64,000 bases of DNA from Paracerasibacillus soli (GTDB lineage: Bacteria > Bacillota > Bacilli > Bacillales > Amphibacillaceae): the NCBI RefSeq assembly GCF_034006335.1, contig NZ_JAWDIQ010000001.1; one strand, 5' to 3'. Each line of letters starts with the position of its first letter. Positions within the stretch are counted from its first letter, which is position 1. This document shows, piece after piece, positions 27,795 to 35,814 of this stretch. Both the position numbers and the translations under genes were made by a program. The notes under the pieces are model-generated. The model made no database searches. It had not been told where the DNA came from and worked only from the letters and a program-made list of their open reading frames with translations.

Positions 27795-27845
27795 ACATAA
27801 GGGGCTGGCTCTCTCATTTAAGGGGATAGACCCCCTTTCCTATTT
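27795..27845 (+). terminator. Terminator after mvaS, related to the dispersed repeat
   Basis: AAGGGG pairs with CCCCTT around the ATAGA loop (27818-27838), followed by T-rich sequence. The flanking GGGGCTGGCTCT resembles parts of the dispersed terminator repeats. Confidence 0.55.
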
Positions 27846-27930
27846 ATTCCTAGTGTGATTTTGTTTAATTGTCATTTTAAGTGGTAATTTAATACTATGT
27901 TGATAACGATGAGGAAGGAGTGCAACAAAA

Positions 27931-28355
27931 ATGGAACTAACAGTAAAATGGAATAAAAAAATGGCTTTTTCAAGCATGACACCATCAGGACATGATATAA
28001 AAATGGATGCGTCGGAAAAAGTGGGGGGAGAAAATACAGGTGCCAGACCATGGAATTATTGCTAAATGCTGTAGCAGGATGTACTGGGATAGACATCATA
28101 TCCATATTAACCAAAATGCGTCTAAATCCTACGAGTTTTGAAATGAAAGTAGCAGGAGAACGTGCTGAAGCACATCCGAAACGGTTTACAAAAATTCATA
28201 TTCATTATGCACTGGAAGGGGATGTACCGGAAGAGAAGGTTGTACGGGCGATTACATTATCAAAAGATAAATATTGCACGGTTGCCCATTCATTAAATGC
28301 TGAAATAACGGCAAGTTATTCGATTAATGGTGCGGAGGGAAAAGAAATTGTGTGA
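27931..28355 (+). CDS. OsmC-family protein (YhfA-like), one frame break
   Basis: About 141 aa after repair. ATG 27931 has GGAAGGAG upstream. The joined sequence contains the OsmC pattern RPMELLLNAVAGCTGIDI with one of the redox cysteines and, later, KDKYCTVAHSL with the second. OsmC/Ohr proteins reduce organic peroxides through this cysteine pair; the YhfA branch is less well characterised. The break lies near 28047 (one base lost before ATGGAATT). Confidence 0.85.
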
Positions 28356-28410
28356 ATGTGAGGTAATGAAATGCTAAATTTAGGTCATCATGAATGGAGG
28401 TAGAAATTTT

Positions 28411-29067
28411 TTGCGTGGAAGATTGGAGTTGACCTACCAAACGAAAAAAGGAACAGAGGCAACATTTACTTCTGAAGATCTATTGGCTAAGAAGGCAATC
28501 CTTCTAATAGGCGACTTACAAAAAACGGGTAGAGTAAAATCGGTTGTTTTTATTGACACACATGAAAATAAATGGACGTTAAAAGAACTTAAAAAGCAAC
28601 AAGAAGAAATACAGGAAGAGCCGCATGATGTGGAAGTTTACTTTGATGGAGGATATGATAAGTCACTAGCGGGATTAGGCATTGTTATTTATTATGAGCA
28701 GCGTCAAAAGACATACCGTAAACGTAAAAATGCACGTATTGAGCAAATTTTAAATAACAACGAGGCAGAATATGCCGCCTTACATCTAGCTGTTCAGGAG
28801 TTAGAGGAGCTTGGTGTTCACCATTTGCCTGTAACGTTTTTTGGAGACTCTCAGGTCGTTATAAAACAAATGAGCGGCGAGTGGCCGTGTTATGAGGTTG
28901 AATTAGTAAAATGGGCTGACCGAATCGACGAAAGACTAGAACAGCTTGGGATTCAGGCTACGTATCAATTAATTCCTAGAAATGAGAACAAGGAAACGGA
29001 TCAATTAGCAATACAGGCGCTTAAGAGAATTGAGATTTCCAGTGTTATGGAAATAAATAAGGCGTAA
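28411..29067 (+). CDS. RNase H-like protein with N-terminal extension (YpeP type)
   Basis: TTG 28411 follows GGAGG at a 10-base spacing; the ATG at 28390 overlaps it. A ~75-residue N-terminal domain precedes an RNase H fold from about residue 76. The four acidic catalytic residues are visible in VYFDGGYD, NNNEAEYAAL, FFGDSQVV and KETDQLAIQAL. The size and order resemble B. subtilis YpeP. It may cleave RNA in RNA-DNA hybrids, but some members of this branch are inactive. A full copy of the dispersed terminator repeat follows. Confidence 0.82.
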   Translation: MRGRLELTYQTKKGTEATFTSEDLLAKKAILLIGDLQKTGRVKSVVFIDTHENKWTLKELKKQQEEIQEEPHDVEVYFDGGYDKSLAGLGIVIYYEQRQKTYRKRKNARIEQILNNNEAEYAALHLAVQELEELGVHHLPVTFFGDSQVVIKQMSGEWPCYEVELVKWADRIDERLEQLGIQATYQLIPRNENKETDQLAIQALKRIEISSVMEINKA

Positions 29068-29134
29068 GATTGAAAGAAATGAAACTAATTGCATCCTATT
29101 AAATGAGTGGCATGTGGATAATGGATGATTTTTC

Positions 29135-29252
29135 AAAAGGCTGGGACAAAACCAAAGTGTCAGACCTCTCAACTACTATATTTAGTATTATATACTGAAA
29201 TTTTTATTAATTATAGTAGTTGGACGAGGAAGTCAGATTGTCCCAGTCCCTT
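29135..29252. repeat. Full-length copy of the dispersed terminator repeat
   Basis: The outer arms AAAAGGCTGGGACA and TGTCCCAGTCCCTT pair, and the inner arms CAACTACTATA and TATAGTAGTTG are a perfect 11-bp inverted repeat. It lies between two convergent genes. The same arms recur, in the opposite orientation, at 30755-30872 and 58963-59091. Confidence 0.75.
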
Positions 29253-29269
29253 ATTTTATTTTAGTTGTG

Positions 29270-30205
29270 TTACTGCAATGCTTTATCTAAAACTTCTATA
29301 TTTCGATACATTAAACTAAAATAGTCCTCGTTATTAGCAATATCTGCATCCGTTAAAACCTCTAAATTGTGTAAATATAAAGGTTCGGCTGCAATCTCTT
29401 TTTGAATAATCTCAGCCACTTTCGGTGTAATATTTTGTTCGAAAATGATATATTTAATATCTTTTTCTTGGGCTTGTTTAATGATGGTTACTAAATCCTT
29501 TTGGGAAGGTTCTTCTGATGAAGACAAGCCTGCAATCGGAATTTGCTCAATTCCATAATCATTTTCCCAATAACCATAAGCGGCGTGTGATACGAGTATT
29601 TCAGGATTCTTTTTCGTCTTTACTAAGTTTTGAAATGCTAAATCCAAATTCTCTAAATTACTTTTTAGTTCCTGATAATTATCCTCAAATGTTTCCTTTT
29701 CCTTAGGCATAAAAGAGATAAGTGTATCTTTAATATTTTTAGCTATTTGGATAGAGCGTATTGGGTCTAGCCAAACATGAGGATCATGGTCACCGTGATG
29801 ATGATGATCATCGTGAGCTTCATGCTCATGATTCTCAAGTAATGGTATATTTTTTGCAGTTTCAACTAATGTGATATCTTCCTTTTTTAAAGCAGACGCA
29901 ATTGTTTCAGCATATGGTTCAATACCTAAACCGTTATAAAAAAACGCATCTCCTTTTGCAATATCAACCATTTGCTTTGATGTTGGTTCAAACGTGTGAG
30001 CATCTGCACCAGGAGGAAGTATTGTCTTAACCTCAACAAATTTCCCTCCAATTTTCTCAGTGAAATCCTGTAATGGATAAAGTGTTGTATAAATCATTAA
30101 CTTCTCGCTTCTATCACGAGATGAATCTTCTGCGCCACATGCGCTTAAAACAACGAGTAATGTCAATCCAATGGTAAGTATTGTTTTCTTTATATGATTA
30201 TTCAT
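29270..30205 (-). CDS. adcA: Zinc ABC transporter substrate-binding lipoprotein
   Basis: A 311-aa ZnuA/AdcA-type lipoprotein. The signal peptide ends in the lipobox LSAC (Cys ~23). Metal ligands are visible as His in DAHTFEP, His in DPHVWLD and His in LVSHAAYGY; a His-rich flexible loop (HEHEAHDDHHHHGDHDPH, ~128-145) is typical of zinc-specific members. GGAGG precedes the ATG. Two Zur boxes upstream support zinc-responsive control. The permease and ATPase genes are not adjacent, so they must be encoded elsewhere. Confidence 0.92.
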   Translation of the reverse strand: MNNHIKKTILTIGLTLLVVLSACGAEDSSRDRSEKLMIYTTLYPLQDFTEKIGGKFVEVKTILPPGADAHTFEPTSKQMVDIAKGDAFFYNGLGIEPYAETIASALKKEDITLVETAKNIPLLENHEHEAHDDHHHHGDHDPHVWLDPIRSIQIAKNIKDTLISFMPKEKETFEDNYQELKSNLENLDLAFQNLVKTKKNPEILVSHAAYGYWENDYGIEQIPIAGLSSSEEPSQKDLVTIIKQAQEKDIKYIIFEQNITPKVAEIIQKEIAAEPLYLHNLEVLTDADIANNEDYFSLMYRNIEVLDKALQ

Positions 30206-30238
30206 ATTTTCCTCCTAAATTACAGTACAAAATAGATT

Positions 30239-30282
30239 TTATCGTAATCATTCCGATTTGTAAATAAGAACCATTCCGATTT
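30239..30282 (-). promoter_or_regulatory. Two tandem Zur boxes upstream of adcA
   Basis: Bases 30239-30259 match the Bacillus Zur consensus (AAATCGTAAT-N-ATTACGATTT) at about 18 of 20 positions. Bases 30262-30282 match at about 15 of 20. The pair lies 34-77 bases before the adcA start. Confidence 0.75.
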
Positions 30283-30415
30283 ATTGTAAAACATTCTTTC
30301 CGAATAAGTATGAAATATTTTTCTAATACATACTACTAAAGTCCCTTTTATTAACAGAAAATTATGTTACCATAAAAGATATGATATTAAAATAGAAGGG
30401 GAAAGGGGGAAAACA

Positions 30416-30739
30416 ATGCCAACGAATGATGAAAGAATGTTTGCTATGCTAATCTATTTAATAGGTATTTTTGTACCAGTGTTAGGTCCGCTAATCATTT
30501 GGTTGATGAAACGTGAGGAATCTGATTTTGTAGATTATCATGGAAAAGAGTATTTTAATTATTTAATCTCTTTTACTATATATGTAGTGGTAAGTACAAT
30601 ATTAATGGTTGTGTTAATTGGATTTTTACTAATTTTTGTAGTGGGTATTACTGGATTTATCCTTCTAATCGTTGCGTTAGTAAAAGCAAATCAAGGTGAG
30701 CGATACCGTATTCCGCTCATTTTTAGAATCATTAAGTAA
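30416..30739 (+). CDS. DUF4870 (Tic20-like) membrane protein
   Basis: A 107-aa protein with GGGGAAAGGGGG before the ATG. It has three hydrophobic segments: ~12-32 (with the internal PVLGPLIIWLMKREES), ~45-75 and ~75-90. The motif DYHGKEYFNYLISF after the first segment is characteristic of DUF4870. The function is not established. It is convergent with the LysM hydrolase gene and separated from it by a terminator repeat. Confidence 0.85.
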   Translation: MPTNDERMFAMLIYLIGIFVPVLGPLIIWLMKREESDFVDYHGKEYFNYLISFTIYVVVSTILMVVLIGFLLIFVVGITGFILLIVALVKANQGERYRIPLIFRIIK

Positions 30740-30754
30740 ATATTGTGATTTAAA

Positions 30755-30872
30755 ACGGATGGACATAAGGAGCTGACTTCTCGTTTAACTATTAGATTAG
30801 TAAAAAAACTTAGCGCTTCAAACTAAATGTAGTTGTTGAGGGCTGACACTCTGGTTTTGTCCCAGCCCCATT
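30755..30872. repeat. Full-length copy of the dispersed terminator repeat (minus orientation)
   Basis: On the minus strand it begins GGGGCTGGGACAAAACC and continues AGTGTCAGCCCTCAACA, closely matching the copy at 29135. The far end (GGACATAAGGAGCTGAC on plus) can pair with the start. It fills the gap between two convergent genes. Confidence 0.7.
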
Positions 30873-30879
30873 CTTCTTT

Positions 30880-31467
30880 TTATTTTGCAAATCTATGATT
30901 ACCGATTGTGACAGTCACTTTACGCGATAAAATCCACGTACTCTTTGCTGTTTTTGGATTGTAAAAATAAAGCGAGCCCGAACCTTGTCCACGAAAGGCT
31001 ATTGCCTCATTTACGGCTTTCATATCTTCGGTGTTGTAATCTTGATTAATCGAACCATTTTGTACTGGAGTAAAAGCGTAGGCACCACCGGACTTTTCAT
31101 ATATGACACCTTTGACTGTATTAGGAAAATCTTTATGATCTACACGATTTAGTATGACGGTTGCCACTGCAACTTTTCCTGCATAGCTTTCGCCTTTCGC
31201 CTCTGCGTGTATTAATTTTGCCATCAGTTTCTTATCTGCTGATGAAACCTGATTAGGGATGGTTAATGTTTCTCCTACATAAAGCGTAGCGTTTGATCTA
31301 TTATTTGCATTTTGAAGATCCTTCACGGATACACCATATTTATTGGCAATATTCCAGTAGGAATCTCCACTTTTTACTGTATAGGAAGCAGCCTGTGCTC
31401 CAACTGGCAAAGTAAAAACTGCAAGTGATAATGCGGTTGTTATTAAAAATGATTTTATCTTTCTCAT
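30880..31467 (-). CDS. Secreted LysM plus SleB-type cell wall hydrolase
   Basis: A 195-aa protein. A signal peptide (~1-26, ending GAQA-A) is followed by a LysM domain (YTVKSGDSYWNIANKYGVSV, ~29-72) and a Hydrolase_2 (SleB/CwlJ) domain from ~78, with the catalytic Glu in KLIHAEAKGE and the signature AVATVILNRV. Such proteins act as cortex-lytic or wall-lytic enzymes during germination or growth. B. subtilis YkvT has the same general plan. AGGAGG precedes the ATG. Confidence 0.9.
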   Translation of the reverse strand: MRKIKSFLITTALSLAVFTLPVGAQAASYTVKSGDSYWNIANKYGVSVKDLQNANNRSNATLYVGETLTIPNQVSSADKKLMAKLIHAEAKGESYAGKVAVATVILNRVDHKDFPNTVKGVIYEKSGGAYAFTPVQNGSINQDYNTEDMKAVNEAIAFRGQGSGSLYFYNPKTAKSTWILSRKVTVTIGNHRFAK

Positions 31468-31940
31468 GCCATTCCTCCTCGTAGTGGAACTTGTTACATA
31501 CTAGACTACTAGATGTAACATAATCTATCATTACCTAAAATTTAGCAGCTACATGAAATGGTTCTAAAATATAGAGCATGAGTGGTCTTGTCAAATATAA
31601 GGAAATATATACCAGGCTCCGTAATCTGACATATCTCGGTGGGACTGGGAATATTTTGCTGTTTCTTTTCAAACTAGTAACAAACTTGTTAAAAAGTTGG
31701 CTAGAAAAGGAATTCTTGGAGTTGGATGGGTACTATCCAATTTTGGAGCAAATTGTTATGTTATTCCTTTAACATAGCTTATTGGTTAAAGGAAATAGCA
31801 TTATAAATGAAAAGTAATGAATAGATACTAATCTTAAAGATATGATAAAGTAAAATATAGGTTGAGAGATTGTGACATATTCATGAGCTATGGAAAGGTT
31901 TGTCAAAATAAGCAAGAAGCTTATCATGCAAAGGAGGAAA
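31468..31940. other. Gene-poor region before the DUF4256 gene
   Basis: This 470-base stretch has only short open frames without ribosome-binding sites. One frame around 31690-31770 reads KKLARKGILGVGWVLSNFGAN before a stop, which looks protein-like and may be a gene scar. The promoters of the two flanking divergent genes must lie here. Confidence 0.35.
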
Positions 31941-32519
31941 ATGAACTTGATAGAAAATAATAATCAAAAGATGTTATCACCAAAACAACATGAAGAATTA
32001 TTGATAGTATTAAAAGAACGATTTGAGAAGAATATGCACCGCCATGAAGGCCTTGAATGGGATAAAGTGGAAGCAAAGCTACATGCTCATACTGGAAAGC
32101 TGTGGTCGCTCCATGAAATGGAAAGAACTGGCGGTGAACCGGATGTTGTAGATTATGATAAACATACAGGTGAATATACTTTTTATGATTGTTCAGCTGA
32201 AAGTCCTAAAGGGCGGCGAAGTGTTTGTTATGATCGTCAGGCACAAGACTCTAGAAAAAAACATAAACCAGAAAATAATGTAATCGATATGGCGACTGCT
32301 ATGGGGATTACATTGCTAACAGAAGAGCAATACCGTGCATTACAGAAACTAGATGATTTCGATAGGAAAACTTCTAGTTGGGTACAAACTCCTGCTGATA
32401 TAAGAGAACTCGGTGGTGCACTATTTTGCGATTACCGCTTTGGGCATGTCTTTATGTATCATAATGGAGCGGAATCCTACTATGCTTCCAGGGGGTTCCG
32501 TGGCTCGCTAAAAGTTTAG
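31941..32519 (+). CDS. DUF4256 domain protein
   Basis: ATG 31941 has a strong AAAGGAGG site; upstream in-frame starts lack one. The 192-aa soluble protein shows DUF4256 landmarks: HEGLEWDKVEAKL near the N-terminus, MERTGGEPDVV, YDCSAESPKGRRSVCYDR and AMGITLLTEEQYRALQ. The function of the family is not known. It is monocistronic, with a terminator at 32634. Confidence 0.85.
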   Translation: MNLIENNNQKMLSPKQHEELLIVLKERFEKNMHRHEGLEWDKVEAKLHAHTGKLWSLHEMERTGGEPDVVDYDKHTGEYTFYDCSAESPKGRRSVCYDRQAQDSRKKHKPENNVIDMATAMGITLLTEEQYRALQKLDDFDRKTSSWVQTPADIRELGGALFCDYRFGHVFMYHNGAESYYASRGFRGSLKV

Positions 32520-32633
32520 ATTGCTACATTTTTTCTTTTGCCTGGGAAAGTGAACTTCGAATTAAGGTAGCTGAAAGTCAATTAGTTGTCGATAAAGGAA
32601 TAAAATATGTCTCGTATAGTAAATTCAAATGTA

Positions 32634-32664
32634 GGCTGGATCTTTTATAGATGCAGTCTTTTTT
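32634..32664 (+). terminator. Terminator after the DUF4256 gene
   Basis: GGCTGGATCT pairs with AGATGCAGTC (one mismatch, one wobble), followed by TTTTTT at 32659-32664. Confidence 0.7.
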
Positions 32665-32836
32665 CTCTGTGTGAAAATAAATCCACTTACCAATCATTCT
32701 CCAAAGTAATAGACCCCTTTACCTAAGAATTCCAAGTAACACGATAAATAAATAGTGAATATTAATATGTTTTTATTGTAAAACGATAAATAATGTATTA
32801 AACTTAAATTCAAATAAATAAAGTGAGGTGCTTATT

Positions 32837-33319
32837 GTGAAACGAGGATCAACATTATTTTTAAAAATCGCGCTAATTGTCATTGGTATGCCAATTCTTG
32901 CACTGTGCATATTCGTAGTTCCGGGAATAGGCGAATTTGCTGCGGAACTTTATCCAGAATTTGCTTATTTGAAATATCTTATTCTAATCGTTATGTATGC
33001 AGCGGCAATACCATTTTATTTTGCGCTTTATCAAGCTTTTAAACTTTTAAGTTATATCGACAAGAATAAAGCATTTTCAGCTATTTCTGTAACTGCTTTA
33101 AAAAATATAAAATATTGTGCGATTGTGATTAGTACTTTATATGTTGTTGGTCTGCCACTCTTTTACCTTTTAGCGGAGAGGGATGACGCTCCAGGAATTA
33201 TCGTACTTGGAATGGTCATTATTTTTGCTTCGATGGTGATTGCGTTCTTTGCTGCAGTTCTACAAAAGCTTTTACAAGAAGCTATTCGCATAAAATCCGA
33301 AAATGATTTAACAGTCTGA
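32837..33319 (+). CDS. yoaS: DUF2975 membrane protein YoaS
   Basis: GTG 32837 follows GTGAGGTG. The 160-aa protein has four hydrophobic helices and the DUF2975 hallmark of a charged loop LLSYIDKNKAFSAISVTALK between helices 2 and 3. It is followed within 12 bases by a YozG-type regulator and then YoaT, the same trio as in B. subtilis. DUF2975-YozG pairs look like a membrane sensor with a small XRE repressor, but the function is unproven. Confidence 0.88.
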   Translation: MKRGSTLFLKIALIVIGMPILALCIFVVPGIGEFAAELYPEFAYLKYLILIVMYAAAIPFYFALYQAFKLLSYIDKNKAFSAISVTALKNIKYCAIVISTLYVVGLPLFYLLAERDDAPGIIVLGMVIIFASMVIAFFAAVLQKLLQEAIRIKSENDLTV

Positions 33320-33330
33320 GGTGAATGACA

Positions 33331-33546
33331 TTGGCAATTATAATTAATATAGATGTAATGTTAGCAAAAAGAAAAATGAGCGTTACCGAGCTTTCTGAGA
33401 AGGTTGGCATCACGATGGCAAACATATCAATATTGAAAAACGGAAAAGCAAAAGCTATTAGATTTTCCACGTTAGAAGCCATTTGCGAGGCGCTAGATTG
33501 TCAACCAGGTGATATTTTAGAATACCGAAAAGAAGTGGAAAACTAA
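33331..33546 (+). CDS. yozG: XRE-type regulator YozG
   Basis: TTG 33331 is spaced eight bases from GAGGTG; the alternative ATG at 33325 is too close. The 71-aa protein is essentially one Cro/XRE helix-turn-helix (AKRKMSVTELSEKVGITMAN), followed by the YozG signature AKAIRFSTLEAICEALDCQP. It lies between yoaS and yoaT and probably autoregulates this operon. Confidence 0.92.
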   Translation: MAIIINIDVMLAKRKMSVTELSEKVGITMANISILKNGKAKAIRFSTLEAICEALDCQPGDILEYRKEVEN

Positions 33547-33565
33547 AAACTTAAAAAAGGAGTTA

Positions 33566-34390
33566 ATGATGAATGCAACTGTAAAAGATGTTATGCAAAA
33601 AGAAAATCTAAAGATAAAATTTACAAAGGGAATAAAACAACTTATTCACTTTGGTTGGGAACAAGCGCTGTCATGTTTGTTTCCTGTTGTGGTTTTTGCT
33701 TCTTTGGCTTTAACGCAATTTATACCATTTCCTTTCTTACCGCGGTATGATTGGTTGCTTCTTATCTTTCTAATCATGCAATGGTGGATGGTGCGCGCTG
33801 GACTCGAAACACGGGATGAATTAAAAGTGATAACGCTATTTCACCTTATTGGTTTAGCTTTAGAAATTTTTAAGGTGAATATGGGATCTTGGTCTTACCC
33901 GGAAGATGGGTATGTTAAAATTTTAGGTGTTCCTTTGTATAGTGGATTTATGTATGCAAGCGTAGCGAGTTATCTTTGTCAGGCGTGGCGCAGATTAAAA
34001 ATAGAATTGATTATGTGGCCATCGTTTTTTAAAGTTGTACCTCTTGCAACGGCAATCTACTTAAACTTTTTCATACATCATTTTTGGATTGATATTCGTT
34101 GGTGGCTATTTGGCCTAGTCATTATTGTTTTTTGGCAATCTAAGGTTAGATATGAGGTTAATGGTATTCTCTACCGTATGCCACTTGCTTTTTCTTTCGT
34201 ACTTATTGGATTTTTTATTTGGATAGCTGAAAATATTGCCACGTTTTTTGGAGCATGGAAATATCCCAATCAGACTGCTTCATGGAGTCTCGTAGGTCTT
34301 GGAAAGGTTAGTTCATGGATATTACTCGTCATTGTTAGTTTCCTTATCGTAGCGACATTAAAACTAGTTAAGGGAAAACAGGCGACTTAA
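33566..34390 (+). CDS. yoaT: DUF817 membrane protein YoaT
   Basis: A 274-aa protein with AAAAAAGGAG before ATG 33566. Seven to eight hydrophobic helices carry DUF817 landmarks: FGWEQALSCLFP, MGSWSYPEDGYVKILGVPLY and FGAWKYPNQTASW. It is the third gene of the yoaS-yozG-yoaT group, 19 bases after yozG. The function is unknown; some related membrane enzymes act on carotenoids, but I do not claim this here. Confidence 0.88.
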   Translation: MMNATVKDVMQKENLKIKFTKGIKQLIHFGWEQALSCLFPVVVFASLALTQFIPFPFLPRYDWLLLIFLIMQWWMVRAGLETRDELKVITLFHLIGLALEIFKVNMGSWSYPEDGYVKILGVPLYSGFMYASVASYLCQAWRRLKIELIMWPSFFKVVPLATAIYLNFFIHHFWIDIRWWLFGLVIIVFWQSKVRYEVNGILYRMPLAFSFVLIGFFIWIAENIATFFGAWKYPNQTASWSLVGLGKVSSWILLVIVSFLIVATLKLVKGKQAT

Positions 34391-34457
34391 AAGTTTTTTA
34401 TATACGTTTTGTTTACGATGATGAAAATGAGGATTGATTAAAAAATGGAATGGAATG

Positions 34458-35051
34458 ATGAAGGTGCTAAATCATAATGAAAAATTAACTATTTTATGGG
34501 ATTTTGATGGTACACTATTTGATACTTACCCTGTTTATACTAAAATATTTAAAAGGATACTGAACAATGAAGAAATATGTGAAAAAGAAGTTTATGCGCA
34601 ATTAAAGATATCATTTCGACATGCTAGTGATTATTACAAATTATCTTCGGAACAGCTAAATGAAATGTCTTTATTAGAAGAAGGTATTACACCAGAAAGA
34701 ATGAAGCCTTTCGACGGTGTTGAAGATGTTTTAAAATATGCGAATAAAAATGTGATGATGACACATAAACCAAGGAATGATGTACATAACATACTGGAAT
34801 ATTATGGGTGGAATAAGTATTTTAGTGAGATTGTTGCGGGAGACGATGGTTTTCCTCGGAAACCTAATAAAGAATCTTATGTATATCTTCATCAAAATCA
34901 TAGGATTGATTTAGTAATTGGTGATCGTGAGCTTGACATAATTCCTGCAAAAGAATTAGGAATCGCAACGTGTTTGTTTCAAAATAATATGAGTAAACTG
35001 GCAGACTTTCATCTAAATGATTATCGTGATTTTTGGAAAAAGATAGTATAG
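34458..35051 (+). CDS. HAD-superfamily hydrolase
   Basis: About 197 aa from ATG 34458 (an in-frame TTG at 34434 is possible). HAD motif I is DFDGTLFDTYP, motif II is VMMTHKPR, motif III includes PRKPNKESY and motif IV is IGDRELDI. A helical cap lies between motifs I and II. The pattern fits phosphoglycolate-phosphatase-like enzymes acting on a small phosphate ester. It is followed by a histidine-phosphatase gene on the same strand. Confidence 0.88.
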   Translation: MKVLNHNEKLTILWDFDGTLFDTYPVYTKIFKRILNNEEICEKEVYAQLKISFRHASDYYKLSSEQLNEMSLLEEGITPERMKPFDGVEDVLKYANKNVMMTHKPRNDVHNILEYYGWNKYFSEIVAGDDGFPRKPNKESYVYLHQNHRIDLVIGDRELDIIPAKELGIATCLFQNNMSKLADFHLNDYRDFWKKIV

Positions 35052-35133
35052 TAGTTAGGATGAAAGGTATGAAATGTACGGAGATGTGAAGTGTGGGAAC
35101 AAAAGCTAAAAAATAAAAGGAATAGGAGAAAAT

Positions 35134-35676
35134 ATGAGTAAAAATATTTACGTGATTAGACATTGCGAAGCGGAAGGGCAATCCGCTGATGCACCATTAA
35201 CGGAAAGAGGATTCATTCAAGCAAAAGAACTATCAACATTTCTATCTCGTATAAAAGTTGATAGCGTTATTTCTAGTCCTTTTTTGCGAGCAATTCAAAC
35301 GATAGAGCCTTTAGTAAAACGCAAAAATATGAAAATGGAGACGGATAGTCGCTTAACGGAACGAGTACTTAGTTCTACCTTCTTGCCAAATTGGATGGAA
35401 AAACTGGAGGCAACATTTTATAATATGGAATTAAAGTATGAAGGTGGAGAATCTAGTATTGAAGCGAGAAATCGAATTGTAGAAGTTGTAGATGATATTA
35501 TGGTAAATGATTTTAAAAATACGGTTATTGTTGCACATGGAGGCATTATTTCTTTATTATTAAATTACTATGATGATAACTTTGGATTTGAACAATGGAA
35601 AAAACTAAGTAATCCAGACGTTTATCATTTGAATATTTCATATAGCGATTTCGATGTGAAACGTATATGGGCCTAA
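35134..35676 (+). CDS. Histidine phosphatase family protein
   Basis: A 180-aa protein of the phosphoglycerate-mutase-like family. The catalytic His is in VIRHCEAEG (residue ~10); the usual RHG is RHC here. The second conserved His is in VAHGGI (~140), and the phosphate-binding Arg is in SSPFLRAIQT. GGAGAAA precedes the ATG. It lies 82 bases behind the HAD gene and a strong terminator follows. The substrate is unknown. Confidence 0.88.
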   Translation: MSKNIYVIRHCEAEGQSADAPLTERGFIQAKELSTFLSRIKVDSVISSPFLRAIQTIEPLVKRKNMKMETDSRLTERVLSSTFLPNWMEKLEATFYNMELKYEGGESSIEARNRIVEVVDDIMVNDFKNTVIVAHGGIISLLLNYYDDNFGFEQWKKLSNPDVYHLNISYSDFDVKRIWA

Positions 35677-35753
35677 AGAGCAAATGGTAAATGATTGTAA
35701 GACTACTTAATTAGAACTATTCAAAGGTGAACAAACAATTTGGGTTTTTAAAA

Positions 35754-35796
35754 AAAGTAACTACCCGTCAGCTTAACAAGCATGGGTAGTTACTTT
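35754..35796. terminator. Bidirectional terminator between convergent genes
   Basis: AAAGTAACTACCC (35754-35766) pairs perfectly with GGGTAGTTACTTT (35784-35796). A-rich sequence before and T/A-rich sequence after allow it to work on both strands. Confidence 0.85.
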
Positions 35797-35814
35797 ATAA
35801 TTATTTGATGTCAA

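Noticed and set aside
29761..29850. Repetitive GATGATGATG tract as a microsatellite or CRISPR-like repeat
   Set aside because: It is the His-rich zinc loop of adcA read on the opposite strand.
31578..31772. Open frame of about 64 codons
   Set aside because: It has no ribosome-binding site, no recognisable motif, and odd composition; treated as non-coding.
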